Below, piece after piece: positions 42,901 to 51,304 of a DNA stretch of 64,000 nucleotides (position 1 is the first letter of the stretch; the number at the start of each line of letters is the position of its first letter). The notes beneath the pieces were generated by a model. The model was not told the origin of the DNA. It made no database searches and was given only the letters and a program-made list of their open reading frames with translations. The stretch spans positions 154,959 through 218,958 of the forward strand of contig NZ_FBYA01000002.1 of the NCBI RefSeq assembly GCF_001517545.1, in the 5' to 3' direction. This stretch comes from Limnohabitans sp. Rim47. GTDB taxonomy: Bacteria; Pseudomonadota; Gammaproteobacteria; Burkholderiales; Burkholderiaceae_C. The position numbers and the translations under genes are program-made.

Positions 42901-45900
42901 ATGAGCAACGCGCCTGCCCCTGCCTTGAACCAACCCGGCCTTGAGAGCCTGTCCAAATCGTTTGAACCCGCTGCACTCGAAGCCCATTGGGGTCCCGAAT
43001 GGGAAAAACGTGGCTACGGTGTGGCCGGTTTCCGGGGCACGCAAATGCCCAAAGACGGCGCACCCGCTTTTGCTATCCAGCTGCCACCGCCCAACGTGAC
43101 CGGCACGCTGCACATGGGCCACGCCTTCAACCAGACCATCATGGACTCGTTGACGCGTTACCACCGCATGTCGGGGCACAACACCGCCTGGATTCCGGGC
43201 ACCGACCACGCCGGCATTGCCACCCAAATTGTGGTGGAGCGCCAGCTGCAAGCCCAAGGCATCAGCCGCCACGACATGGGGCCCACACCTGCCGAAGCAC
43301 GCAAAAACTTTGTGAGCAAAGTGTGGGAGTGGAAAGAAGAATCGGGCAGCACCATCACCCGCCAGATGCGCCGCATGGGCGACAGCGTGGACTGGAGCCG
43401 CGAATACTTCACGATGGACCCCAAACTGTCCAAAACCGTGACCGAAACCTTTGTGCAGCTCTACGAACAAGGCCTGATCTACCGCGGCAAACGCTTGGTC
43501 AACTGGGACCCGGTGCTGCAAAGCGCGGTGTCCGATCTGGAAGTGGAAAGCGCCGAAGAAGACGGCTCGATGTGGCACATCCGCTATGACCTGGCCGATG
43601 GGTCTGGCAGCCTGACCGTGGCCACCACCCGCCCCGAAACCCTGCTGGGCGACGTGGCCGTGATGGTGCACCCCGAAGACGAGCGCTACAGCGCCTTGAT
43701 CGGCAAGCAGGTCAACCTGCCTTTGTGCGGTCGCACCATCCCGGTGATCGCAGACGACTACGTGGACAAAGACTTCGGCACCGGTGTCGTCAAGGTCACG
43801 CCCGCGCACGATCACAATGATTATGGTGTTTGGTTACGACATAAAGATCATCCAGATTTCAATTTATTACCAAATCATGGACTCATTGAGTTATTCACCT
43901 TAGACGCAAGACTCAAGTCAACTGTTGGTTCAGATTATTCGTTCAAGTACAAAGCGCCTAATAGTGGGGGCGTAAGAGTGGCCGATGGTCCCGCACAAAC
44001 TGGGCCATCGACTTACAAACTTATTCCCGAAAAATACCGCGGCCTGGACCGCTTTGTGGCCCGCAAAGCCGTGGTGGCCGACCTCGAAGCTGCAGGCCAT
44101 TTGGTCGAGGTCAAAAAGCACAAGCTCATGGTGCCCCGCTGCGCCCGCACCGGCCAAGTGATCGAGCCCATGCTGACCGACCAGTGGTTCGTCGCCATGA
44201 ACCAGGTCGGCCAAGGCGACGCCACCGGCAAGAGCATCGCGCAAAAAGCGATTGACGCGGTGCAATCGGGCGAAGTGAAATTCGTGCCCGAGAACTGGGT
44301 CAACACCTACAACCAGTGGATGAACAACATCACCGACTGGTGCATCAGCCGCCAACTCTGGTGGGGCCACCAGATTCCGGCTTGGTACGACGAAGATGGC
44401 AAGGTGTACGTGGCGCGCAATGAAGCCGAGGCGCAAGCTCAGGCCGACAAGGTCTCGCCCGGCAAAACACTCAAGCGTGACGAAGACGTGCTCGACACCT
44501 GGTACTCCAGCGCATTGGTCCCATTCTCAACAATGGGCTGGCCCAACGCCGCAGCTGGCGAGCGTGCCGAAGCCGGACGCAGCGACTTTGCGAGCGCAGC
44601 GAGTATGAGCACGACCGGCGGTGCCACTGCCGACAGCGGAACCAACACCCACAACGCAGCTGGCAAGCGTGCCGGAGCCGGACGCAGCGACTTTGCGAGC
44701 GAAGCGAGTGGGAGCAAGACCGGTTCCGGCACGCTCGCCAGCGGAACAAACAACAGCCTCAGCGACTACGACCTCTACCTGCCCAGCAGCGTACTGGTCA
44801 CCGGCTACGACATCATCTTCTTCTGGGTCGCCCGGATGATCATGATGACCACCCACTTCACAGGCAAAGTGCCGTTCAAGCACGTCTACATCCACGGCCT
44901 GGTGCTTGATGCGCAGGGCAAAAAAATGAGCAAGTCCGAAGGCAACGTGCTCGACCCGGTCGACTTGATCGACGGCATCACCTTGGAGCCCCTGCTCGAC
45001 AAACGCACCCAAGGCCTGCGCAAACCCGAGACCGCGCCCAAAGTGCGCAAGCAAACCGAAAAAGAATTCCCCGAAGGCATCCCGGCCTACGGTGCCGACG
45101 CCCTGCGCTTCACCTTTGCGGCACTCGCCAGTCTGGGCCGCAGCATCAACTTTGACTCCAAGCGTTGCGAGGGCTATCGCAACTTCTGCAACAAACTGTG
45201 GAACGCCACCCGCTTTGTGCTGATGAACTGCGAAGGCCAAGACTGCGGACTGAAAGAACACACCAAAGTCGAATGCGAAGTGGGCGGCCCGGTGCACGGC
45301 TACCTGGCCTTCAGCCAAGCCGACCGCTGGATCAGCTCGCAACTGCAACGCGTAGAAGCCGACGTGGCCAAAGGCTTTGCCGAGTACCGCCTCGACAACG
45401 TGGCCAACACGATTTACGACTTTGTCTGGAACGAGTTTTGCGACTGGTACCTCGAAATCGCCAAGGTACAGATGAACACCGGCGACGATGCGCAAAAACG
45501 CGCCACGCGCCGCACCTTGATCCGCACGCTCGAAACCATCATGCGGTTGGCCCACCCGATCATCCCGTTCATCACCGAAGAACTTTGGCAAAAAGTGTCG
45601 GTGGTGGCAGGCCGTCCGGGCGAATCGGTCAGCATCGCGGCCTACCCCGTGAGCCAGCCCGAGCGCATCGACGATCAAGCCGAAGCGCATGTGGCCAAGC
45701 TCAAAACCTTGGTCGACGCCTGCCGCAACCTGCGTGGCGAGATGAATGTGTCTCCCGCCACCCGCATGCCCCTTTACGTGCTGGGCGACACCAGCTTCAT
45801 GCAAAGCGCAGCGCCTGTACTGCAAGCGCTGGCCAAGCTCAGCGAAGTCAAGGTCTTCACCGACGAAGCCGAGTGGGCTGCCGCTGCACAAGCTGCGCCC

Positions 45901-46146
45901 GTGGCGGTGGTGGGCGAAGCACGCCTATGCCTGTTCATCGAAGTGGATGCGGCCGCAGAAAAAATTCGCCTGACCAAGGAAGCCGCTCGTCTGGAAGGTG
46001 AAATCACCAAAGCCAACGCCAAGCTGAGCAATGAAGCCTTTGTGGCCAAGGCACCCCCTGCCGTGATCGATGAAGCCAAGAAACGCGTGGCCGACTTCAC
46101 AGCCACCGTCGAAAAAATCCGCCAACAACTGCAACGTCTGGGTTAA
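42901..46146 (+). CDS. valS: valyl-tRNA synthetase with two internal expansions
   Basis: This class I synthetase of 1081 residues charges tRNA-Val. It has the HIGH motif in PNVTGTLHMGHAFN near residue 65, editing-domain motifs, WCISRQLWWGHQIPAWY near 480, the KMSKS motif as QGKKMSKSEGN near 680, and a C-terminal coiled-coil arm. It is about 130 residues longer than the E. coli enzyme (951, from memory). One expansion of about 40 residues coincides with an AT-rich patch at 43810-44034 in the editing domain. The other is a low-complexity insert of about 65 residues made of two 84-bp repeats at 44554-44742, before YDLYLPSSVLVTGYD. The frame is intact throughout. Confidence 0.97.
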   Translation: MSNAPAPALNQPGLESLSKSFEPAALEAHWGPEWEKRGYGVAGFRGTQMPKDGAPAFAIQLPPPNVTGTLHMGHAFNQTIMDSLTRYHRMSGHNTAWIPGTDHAGIATQIVVERQLQAQGISRHDMGPTPAEARKNFVSKVWEWKEESGSTITRQMRRMGDSVDWSREYFTMDPKLSKTVTETFVQLYEQGLIYRGKRLVNWDPVLQSAVSDLEVESAEEDGSMWHIRYDLADGSGSLTVATTRPETLLGDVAVMVHPEDERYSALIGKQVNLPLCGRTIPVIADDYVDKDFGTGVVKVTPAHDHNDYGVWLRHKDHPDFNLLPNHGLIELFTLDARLKSTVGSDYSFKYKAPNSGGVRVADGPAQTGPSTYKLIPEKYRGLDRFVARKAVVADLEAAGHLVEVKKHKLMVPRCARTGQVIEPMLTDQWFVAMNQVGQGDATGKSIAQKAIDAVQSGEVKFVPENWVNTYNQWMNNITDWCISRQLWWGHQIPAWYDEDGKVYVARNEAEAQAQADKVSPGKTLKRDEDVLDTWYSSALVPFSTMGWPNAAAGERAEAGRSDFASAASMSTTGGATADSGTNTHNAAGKRAGAGRSDFASEASGSKTGSGTLASGTNNSLSDYDLYLPSSVLVTGYDIIFFWVARMIMMTTHFTGKVPFKHVYIHGLVLDAQGKKMSKSEGNVLDPVDLIDGITLEPLLDKRTQGLRKPETAPKVRKQTEKEFPEGIPAYGADALRFTFAALASLGRSINFDSKRCEGYRNFCNKLWNATRFVLMNCEGQDCGLKEHTKVECEVGGPVHGYLAFSQADRWISSQLQRVEADVAKGFAEYRLDNVANTIYDFVWNEFCDWYLEIAKVQMNTGDDAQKRATRRTLIRTLETIMRLAHPIIPFITEELWQKVSVVAGRPGESVSIAAYPVSQPERIDDQAEAHVAKLKTLVDACRNLRGEMNVSPATRMPLYVLGDTSFMQSAAPVLQALAKLSEVKVFTDEAEWAAAAQAAPVAVVGEARLCLFIEVDAAAEKIRLTKEAARLEGEITKANAKLSNEAFVAKAPPAVIDEAKKRVADFTATVEKIRQQLQRLG
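43810..44034 (+). other. AT-rich foreign-looking patch inside valS
   Basis: Composition falls to roughly 40% GC with sharp edges inside a gene that is otherwise about 60% GC, and TTA, AGA, CGA and GTA codons that the gene avoids elsewhere appear here. The encoded segment (NDYGVWLRHKDHPDFNLLP onward to TYKLIPEKYRG) replaces and lengthens the usual NDYxVGxRH...YRGLDRF part of the editing domain by about 40 residues. Gene conversion from a distant donor would explain the pattern. Confidence 0.7.
44554..44637 (+). repeat. 84-bp inverted-repeat element in valS, copy 1
   Basis: The copy starts GCTGGCGAGCGTGCCGAAGC and ends GGTGCCACTGCCGACAGC, a degenerate inverted match to its start. An internal palindrome-like GCGACTTTGCGAGCGCAGCG is present. 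It is exactly 28 codons long and in frame. Confidence 0.75.
44659..44742 (+). repeat. 84-bp inverted-repeat element in valS, copy 2
   Basis: The copy starts GCTGGCAAGCGTGCCGGAGC and ends GGTTCCGGCACGCTCGCCAG plus C, so the two termini are inverted repeats of about 19 bases with few mismatches. The middle carries CTTTGCGAGCGAAGCGAG, itself a palindrome. It lies 105 bases after copy 1, keeps the frame, and looks like a small non-autonomous mobile element. Confidence 0.8.
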
Positions 46147-46149
46147 GTT

Positions 46150-47046
46150 ATGAGCCACAACGTGATTCGCAAAGCCGTGTTCCCGGTGGCTGGGTTGGGC
46201 ACGCGCTTTTTGCCTGCCACCAAAGCCGCCCCCAAAGAAATGCTGCCGGTGGTCGACAAACCCTTGATCCAGTACGCCGTAGAAGAAGCCTACAGCGCGG
46301 GCGTGCGGCACATGATCTTTGTCACGGGCCGCAGCAAGCGGGCCATCGAAGACCACTTCGACACCGCGTACGAACTCGAGAGCGAACTCGAAGCCGCCCA
46401 TAAAGACGAGCTGCTGGCCTTGGTGCGCTCGGTGCAGCCCGACGACATGGTTTGCGCCTATGTTCGCCAACCGCGCTCGCTGGGCCTGGGCCATGCGGTG
46501 CTGTGCGCCGAAGCCATGGTGGGCAACGAGCCCTTTGCCGTGCTGCTGGCCGATGACTTGATGGTCGGCTTGCAAGGCGGGCCTTCGGTGCTGAGCCAAA
46601 TGGTGGCTGCGCACACGCAGCAAGGCCGCTCCATTTTGGCGGTGCAAGAAGTGCCGCTGGAACACGTCAAACGCTATGGCATCGTGGCAGGCGAATCGGC
46701 AGGCGAATCGGCAGGCAAGCAACTGTTGCGTGTCGAAAAAATTGTGGAAAAGCCCAGCCCCGACAAAGCCCCATCGCGCATGGGCGTGGCAGGCCGCTAC
46801 ATCCTCACGCCCGGTATTTTTGAGGAAATCCGCAACCAGCCCACGGGTGTGGGTGGCGAGATTCAACTTACCGATGCCATCGCCCGCTTGATGCAACGCG
46901 AAGCGGTCTATGCCTTCCAGTACGAAGGCAAGCGCTACGACTGCGGCAGCAAAGAAGGTTTTCTAGAGGCCACCGTTGAACTGGCCTTGCAACACCCGCA
47001 AGTGGGTGCATCGTTCCGCGAATACCTCAAAGGCCTGAGCCTCTGA
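46150..47046 (+). CDS. galU: UTP-glucose-1-phosphate uridylyltransferase
   Basis: This 298-residue enzyme makes UDP-glucose from UTP and glucose-1-phosphate for surface polysaccharides. It has the nucleotide-binding FPVAGLGTRFLPATKAAPKE near residue 11, PLIQYAVEEAYSAGV, FVTGRSKRAIEDHFD, YVRQPRSLGLGHAVLCAE near 110, LLADDLM, and the sugar-binding VEKPSPDKAPS and EIQLTDAI. A small in-frame direct repeat (GGCGAATCGGCA twice) near 46690 encodes GESAGESAG. It follows valS by 3 bases, so the two are probably co-transcribed. Its stop codon abuts the converging TusA-like stop. Confidence 0.95.
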   Translation: MSHNVIRKAVFPVAGLGTRFLPATKAAPKEMLPVVDKPLIQYAVEEAYSAGVRHMIFVTGRSKRAIEDHFDTAYELESELEAAHKDELLALVRSVQPDDMVCAYVRQPRSLGLGHAVLCAEAMVGNEPFAVLLADDLMVGLQGGPSVLSQMVAAHTQQGRSILAVQEVPLEHVKRYGIVAGESAGESAGKQLLRVEKIVEKPSPDKAPSRMGVAGRYILTPGIFEEIRNQPTGVGGEIQLTDAIARLMQREAVYAFQYEGKRYDCGSKEGFLEATVELALQHPQVGASFREYLKGLSL

Positions 47047-47277
47047 TCAGCGCCGTTTGAGCGCAAACACAAACGCCGTCTCGGTCTTTTCCTGCATCAG
47101 CAAATCGTTGCCGGTCTGACGAGCAAACGCCTCAAAATCGCGCCAGGCCCCAGGGTCGGTCGCGATCACCTTGAGCACCTGGCCGCTGCTCATGTCATTC
47201 AAGGCTTTCTTGGCCTTCAAAATAGGCAAGGGGCAGTTCAAGCCACTGGTGTCAATTTCTTTGTCGATGTGCATCAT
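47047..47277 (-). CDS. TusA-like sulfur carrier/sulfurtransferase
   Basis: This 76-residue protein has the TusA/SirA fold signature DTSGLNCPLPILKAKKALND with the catalytic Cys at about residue 15 and the CPxP motif, then GQVLKVIATDPGAWRDFEAF. Family members relay persulfide sulfur for tRNA thiolation or sulfur oxidation. The ATG at 47277 (or the adjacent one at 47274) overlaps the stop of the NUDIX gene, showing translational coupling. The longer open frame upstream is the antisense-shifted NUDIX sequence and is not part of the gene. Confidence 0.88.
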   Translation of the reverse strand: MMHIDKEIDTSGLNCPLPILKAKKALNDMSSGQVLKVIATDPGAWRDFEAFARQTGNDLLMQEKTETAFVFALKRR

Positions 47278-47831
47278 GTGTCCTGATTCGCTTCCTGGCT
47301 TTGCGCGGCACGCTCTTCCCATGTCATGAAGGTGGGCTCGATGCCGATGGTGCGCAACCAATCCCCCAAGGCATAGCCGGTCCCCGCAGGCCAGCAAATC
47401 AAGTCCTTGAAGTCAAACATCTTGTACTCGGCCAGCTCGGGCGACAAACGCACATCGCCCTCGGCCACTGCGTGGTAAGCGATGATCACCTGGTTCATGC
47501 GCTGAAAATCGTACGCACCAATCAACTTGAGCGCCGAAACCTTCAAATTGGTCTCCTCGGCGATCTCACGCGTGATGCCTTCTTCGGGCGTCTCGCCTGC
47601 CTCCATAAAGCCGGTGATCAACGCAAACCGCCGGCCTGGCCAGGCGGCATTGCGGGCCAGCAAAATCTGATCGCCCACCTGCACAATGCCCGCCAAAACC
47701 GGCGTGGGGTTGTTCCAGTGCGTAAAGTCGCACGCCGTGCAACGAAGACGCAGGGTCTCACCGCCATCTTCCATTTGCGAAATCCAAGCCAAGGGCGTGG
47801 CGCACTGCGGACAAAAACGAAATTCAGCCAT
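47274..47831 (-). CDS. NUDIX hydrolase with N-terminal zinc ribbon
   Basis: This 185-residue protein begins with a zinc-ribbon-like region (FCPQCATPLAWI and LRCTACDFTHW). It continues with the Nudix box GFMEAGETPEEGITREIAEE TN near residue 80, the pattern GX5EX7REUXEEXGU with small deviations. The layout resembles NudC/NADH-pyrophosphatase-like or ADP-ribose pyrophosphatase-like members, but is shorter than NudC. It hydrolyses some nucleoside diphosphate derivative. It overlaps the TusA-like gene and follows cysM by 14 bases, so cysM-nudix-tusA is one operon. Confidence 0.86.
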   Translation of the reverse strand: MAEFRFCPQCATPLAWISQMEDGGETLRLRCTACDFTHWNNPTPVLAGIVQVGDQILLARNAAWPGRRFALITGFMEAGETPEEGITREIAEETNLKVSALKLIGAYDFQRMNQVIIAYHAVAEGDVRLSPELAEYKMFDFKDLICWPAGTGYALGDWLRTIGIEPTFMTWEERAAQSQEANQDT

Positions 47832-47845
47832 GGTGCATCTTGGGT

Positions 47846-48748
47846 TCAGGCGGGAAACACGCCCGTAGACAAATAGCGGTCACCGCGATCGCACACGATG
47901 AACACGATGGTGGCGTTTTGCGCCGTCTTGGCCACTTGCTGCGCAACCCAGCAGGCGCCGGCGGCCGAGATGCCGGCAAAAATGCCTTCGGTGCGGGCCA
48001 TCTGGCGGCAAGTTTCTTCAGCATCGCCCTGGCTCACATAAACCAACTCGTCCACCTGGGTGGGGTCGTAAATCTTGGGCAGATACTCTTCGGGCCATTT
48101 GCGAATGCCCGGAATGCGCGAGCCCTCGCTGGGCTGGGCACCAATGATGCGGATCGCTGGGTTCTTTTCTTTCAAAAACCGCGACACCCCCGTGATGGTG
48201 CCGGTGGTGCCCATGGCGCTCACAAAGTGGGTGATCTTGCCGCCGGTTTGCTCCCAAATTTCGGGGCCGGTGGTCTCGTAATGGATGCGCGGGTTATCGG
48301 CGTTAGCAAATTGGTCAAGAATGCGGCCCTTGCCCTGCGCGGCCATGTTGTCGGCCAGGTCACGGGCGTACTCCATGCCACCACTTTTGGGCGTGAGGAT
48401 CAGCTCGGCACCAAACGCCTTCATGGTCTGTGCCCGCTCGATCGACAAGTCCTCGGGCATGATCAAAATCATGCGGTAACCCCTGATGGCTGCGGCCATG
48501 GCCAACGCGATACCCGTGTTGCCCGATGTGGCTTCAATCAGTGTGTCACCGGGCTTGATCTCACCGCGCTCTTCGGCCCGGCGGATCATCGACAAAGCAG
48601 GCCTGTCCTTGACTGAGCCCGCAGGGTTGTTGCCCTCCAGCTTGCCCAAAATCACATTGCTTCGCGCCACCCTGTCGGCAGCCCCCAAACGCTGCAAAGC
48701 CACCAGCGGTGTCTTGCCAATCGCATCTTCAATGGTCGGATAAATCAT
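47846..48748 (-). CDS. cysM: cysteine synthase B (O-acetylserine sulfhydrylase)
   Basis: This 300-residue PLP enzyme makes cysteine from O-acetylserine and sulfide or thiosulfate. It has the N-terminal YPTIEDAIGKTPLVALQRL, the PLP-Lys motif EGNNPAGSVKDRPALSMI near residue 45, EATSGNTGIALAMAAAIRGY near 70, and the phosphate loop SAMGTTGTITGVSRFLKEK near 175. The CysM form is preferred because GNNPAGSVKDR and the short C-terminus match CysM rather than CysK. It leads an operon with NUDIX and TusA-like genes, linking it to sulfur transfer. Confidence 0.93.
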   Translation of the reverse strand: MIYPTIEDAIGKTPLVALQRLGAADRVARSNVILGKLEGNNPAGSVKDRPALSMIRRAEERGEIKPGDTLIEATSGNTGIALAMAAAIRGYRMILIMPEDLSIERAQTMKAFGAELILTPKSGGMEYARDLADNMAAQGKGRILDQFANADNPRIHYETTGPEIWEQTGGKITHFVSAMGTTGTITGVSRFLKEKNPAIRIIGAQPSEGSRIPGIRKWPEEYLPKIYDPTQVDELVYVSQGDAEETCRQMARTEGIFAGISAAGACWVAQQVAKTAQNATIVFIVCDRGDRYLSTGVFPA

Positions 48749-48783
48749 GGCCGTACTTTGCCATAACTTGAATGCCCCGGTTC

Positions 48784-49035
48784 ATGGCCGAACCACTGAT
48801 CTGGTAGTGGATACACGCGCACAACACCAACACCGACGAATTCACCCAAAAGGGACTCTCTCTGCGACTCAAGAAGCTCATCAAGAAATTCAAAAATGCC
48901 CTCAAAGGGCAGTCCAAGAGAAATTTCCACAAACAAGTGATTCAGCGCATTCAATCATCCGGCCTGCCAACCAGACACCCGCACTTGATCAAAATTTACC
49001 AACGCTACGCCCTGTATAGCAACACCATCCGCTAA
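48784..49035 (+). pseudogene. 83-codon reading frame interrupted by one amber codon
   Basis: From the ATG at 48784 the frame reads MAEPLIW, then TAG at 48805, then 75 further codons to TAA at 49033. The downstream part is protein-like and basic: DEFTQKGLSLRLKKLIKKFK, NALKGQSKRNFHKQVIQRI, and LIKIYQRYALYSNTIR at the end. No ATG or GTG start lies soon after the TAG. I do not recognise a family. It is either a small gene inactivated by one mutation or a fragment; readthrough cannot be excluded. It fills the gap between cysM and the beta-barrel gene. Confidence 0.4.
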
Positions 49036-49043
49036 GTTTTAGA

Positions 49044-50609
49044 TCAACGCCCTGCAAACGTCGTCAAGTCATACACCGCAGCAAGACCCAACACCTTGGC
49101 TTTGAAGTCTCCGCGCAATGCGTCGATGTATCCGGCTGTTCCCATGATCGACAGTTGCTTTGATAGCCTGTATCCCAAGCCTGCATTGAACTGCCCCACC
49201 AAACCACCGCCCGTGGCCAAGCCACCGCCACCGCCTGCACCAACCAAAGCCTCTGCCTCGGCAAACCAATTCCTAGGCAACAAGCGATGCACACCGCCCC
49301 CAACTAAACCCGTCATGTAAGCGCCCGCCTGCCCCTTGTAGGCGGCCAAACCTTGGCCCGACACAAACCATTGCGTGGTTTGGTCTGCCGGTGTCATAAA
49401 GTAATCCAGCTGTACCCCCAAGTTACTCACCGCGAGGCCGGGGTAAGTGGTGCGCCAAGCTGTAGCAGCCCCTTTGTAGGTTTGTTGCACTAAACGAATG
49501 CGTAAATTTTGAGCATCCAAGCCCGCCAATGCCAAAGCATTCACAGGCTCAGACCCCACTTCGGGGCGAGAAAAATGGTGCACCCACTTGACGCCCACAC
49601 TGTCACCTTTAAAGTGGCCAGAAAAACCACCTACTTTGCCCCAAGCCAGTTCAAGCGAATTGTGTCGCGACAGGCGCTGCTGCAAAGCCACACCGGCATC
49701 CCAAATCAAGCCCCCACGGGTGTCCACGGCACCCCCTCCAGCTGGGCCGAGCGCGGCATGTATCTTGACTGCACCGCCCTGCCACACAGGCAAACGGTAG
49801 CCGCCACCCGCCAGAATTTGCATGTACCCACTGCTTTGGCCGCCCATCGCGCCTTCGGACTCCAGCTTTAAAAACCAGCGCTTATCGAGGTCTGCCGTCC
49901 ACTCCACGCCCAACAACTGCATGCGGGTGTCCGATGAGGCACCAGCCTGAGCTGACAAGCGCATATCCCTGGCCACTAAGGCAAACTCTTGCCCTCGGGT
50001 AGCCAGTGGTTTCATCCCTATAGCGCCCGCATTCACGCTGCCCGACACAGACTGCAAGTGACCGCCCAAAAACAAACTGTTAAAGCTGTAGTCATACCGA
50101 ACAAACGGCTGAGTGCTGCTGATCGTGCCATCGGGAAAGCGCACATGACTCACCCCCGCCCCGAAGCGACCCCAACGCTGCGTGTCATAAGCCAAGCCCA
50201 CATCGGTGCGCAACATCAAACCACCGCCCGCCAAGGTCTGCCCCCCGCGCCCGCCACCTGCGCCCACATACAAGCCCAACGTACTGCTCCAATCGTGGCT
50301 CCAACGGTGTTGCAGCTCACTGGCCACCCCTAAAGTAATAAAGCCACCCCGTTCACCCCGCGTGGCCCCATAAGAAGCCAAGCCCAATTTCAGCTGCTCA
50401 TTGACGCCCCACCAAAGATTGCCACCCGTCATACCCATGGTTTCACCAGCAGGCAAATTCCAAGTCTCCTGGGTCAGCGACCACGTCACTGGCGTGGTGG
50501 GCAACAAAGCGTCTGGGCTCGGCGAAACGGACGCAGTGCCTTGCGCAGCTGCGCCGCTCGACATGACCCAACAACACAGCAGCAACAAGCCAGCGCGAAA
50601 GCCCATCAT
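49044..50609 (-). CDS. putative outer-membrane beta-barrel protein
   Basis: This protein of about 521 residues has a signal peptide (MMGFRAGLLLLCCWVMSSGA, cut near AAAQG). The rest is a Gly- and aromatic-rich sequence of alternating hydrophobic strands: LGLYVGAGGGRGGQTLAGGG, FVRYDYSFNSLFLGG and GAGGGGGLATGGGLVG. The last residue is Arg after YDLTTFAG rather than the usual aromatic. I recognise no named family. Its ATG overlaps the rfbC stop, so it is translationally coupled to dTDP-rhamnose synthesis genes, suggesting a role in surface polysaccharide export, anchoring or modification. Confidence 0.7.
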   Translation of the reverse strand: MMGFRAGLLLLCCWVMSSGAAAQGTASVSPSPDALLPTTPVTWSLTQETWNLPAGETMGMTGGNLWWGVNEQLKLGLASYGATRGERGGFITLGVASELQHRWSHDWSSTLGLYVGAGGGRGGQTLAGGGLMLRTDVGLAYDTQRWGRFGAGVSHVRFPDGTISSTQPFVRYDYSFNSLFLGGHLQSVSGSVNAGAIGMKPLATRGQEFALVARDMRLSAQAGASSDTRMQLLGVEWTADLDKRWFLKLESEGAMGGQSSGYMQILAGGGYRLPVWQGGAVKIHAALGPAGGGAVDTRGGLIWDAGVALQQRLSRHNSLELAWGKVGGFSGHFKGDSVGVKWVHHFSRPEVGSEPVNALALAGLDAQNLRIRLVQQTYKGAATAWRTTYPGLAVSNLGVQLDYFMTPADQTTQWFVSGQGLAAYKGQAGAYMTGLVGGGVHRLLPRNWFAEAEALVGAGGGGGLATGGGLVGQFNAGLGYRLSKQLSIMGTAGYIDALRGDFKAKVLGLAAVYDLTTFAGR

Positions 50610-51172
50610 GCTGAAGCCCCATCGTCAAACACCTCTGCATCACAGAGCAAACGCCCCGCCTGGTCCTTGGCAGCCAACTGCGGCTCGAAATCGATAGGCC
50701 ACTCAATGCCAATCGCCGGGTCGTTCCAGAGCAAGCTGCGCTCGTACTCTGGAAACCAGTAATCAGTGGTCTTGTAAAGAAATTCTGCAGTTTCACTCAG
50801 CACAACAAACCCATGCGCAAAACCTGGCGGCACCCACAACTGGCGATGGTTGTCGGCGCTCAAGTGCACACCATCCCATTGACCAAAGGTGGCTGCGGTT
50901 TTGCGCAAATCCACCACCACATCAAAAACCTCGCCCTGCACCACACGCACCAACTTTCCCTGAGGATGCTGGATCTGGTAATGCAAACCACGCAACACCC
51001 CTTTGACCGATTTGCTGTGGTTGTCTTGAACAAAGCTCACATCTAGGCCAGTCACTTGGGAGAAATCACGGGCATTAAACGACTCATAAAAAAAGCCCCG
51101 CGCATCACCAAAGACCTTGGGCTCAAGGATCAGCACATCGGAGATGGCAGTTGGGGTAACGTTGTAAGGCAT
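50606..51172 (-). CDS. rfbC: dTDP-4-dehydrorhamnose 3,5-epimerase
   Basis: This 188-residue cupin enzyme makes dTDP-4-keto-L-rhamnose. It has VLILEPKVFGDARGFFYESF near the N-terminus, FVQDNHSKSVKGVLRGLHYQ containing the catalytic His near residue 60, and KLVRVVQGEVFDVVVDLRK. The C-terminal half contains the IPPGFAHGF-like WVPPGFAHGFVVLSETAEFL and the active-site YKTTDYW near 135. It belongs with rfbA upstream, but rfbB and rfbD are absent from the window. A composite palindromic repeat separates it from rfbA. Confidence 0.95.
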   Translation of the reverse strand: MPYNVTPTAISDVLILEPKVFGDARGFFYESFNARDFSQVTGLDVSFVQDNHSKSVKGVLRGLHYQIQHPQGKLVRVVQGEVFDVVVDLRKTAATFGQWDGVHLSADNHRQLWVPPGFAHGFVVLSETAEFLYKTTDYWFPEYERSLLWNDPAIGIEWPIDFEPQLAAKDQAGRLLCDAEVFDDGASA

Positions 51173-51192
51173 GAGGTTGTTACTTTGTACAT

Positions 51193-51281
51193 GTCACCCC
51201 CGACTCGATCAGGGGTCCATGGATTCGGCTGTTATGAATAAACGCCTTCGCAGGCATGACCCAAGAACGGGTGTGACAAAA
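51193..51281. repeat. composite of two REP-like palindromes between rfbA and rfbC
   Basis: The first palindrome (GTCACCCCCGACTCGATCAG, then GGGTCCAT) is joined by GATTCGGCTGTTATG to a second, GCCTTCGCAGGC flanked by GAATAAAC and ATGACC. The same palindrome-TTCGGCTGTTATG-palindrome layout recurs at 62490-62558, and a variant at 56874-56936. It fills most of the 132-base gap inside the rfbA-rfbC unit. Confidence 0.75.
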
Positions 51282-51304
51282 GTCGCTGCTAAGGCGAAAG
51301 GAGC

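Noticed and set aside
44527..45891. 454-codon minus-strand frame opposite valS
   Set aside because: It is antisense to conserved synthetase sequence, His- and Gly-rich, and has no recognisable domain.
47044..47049. galU and TusA-like stop codons abutting in TGATCA
   Set aside because: It is a neat arrangement, but convergent genes with no gap occur by chance and I see no hairpin or other function there.
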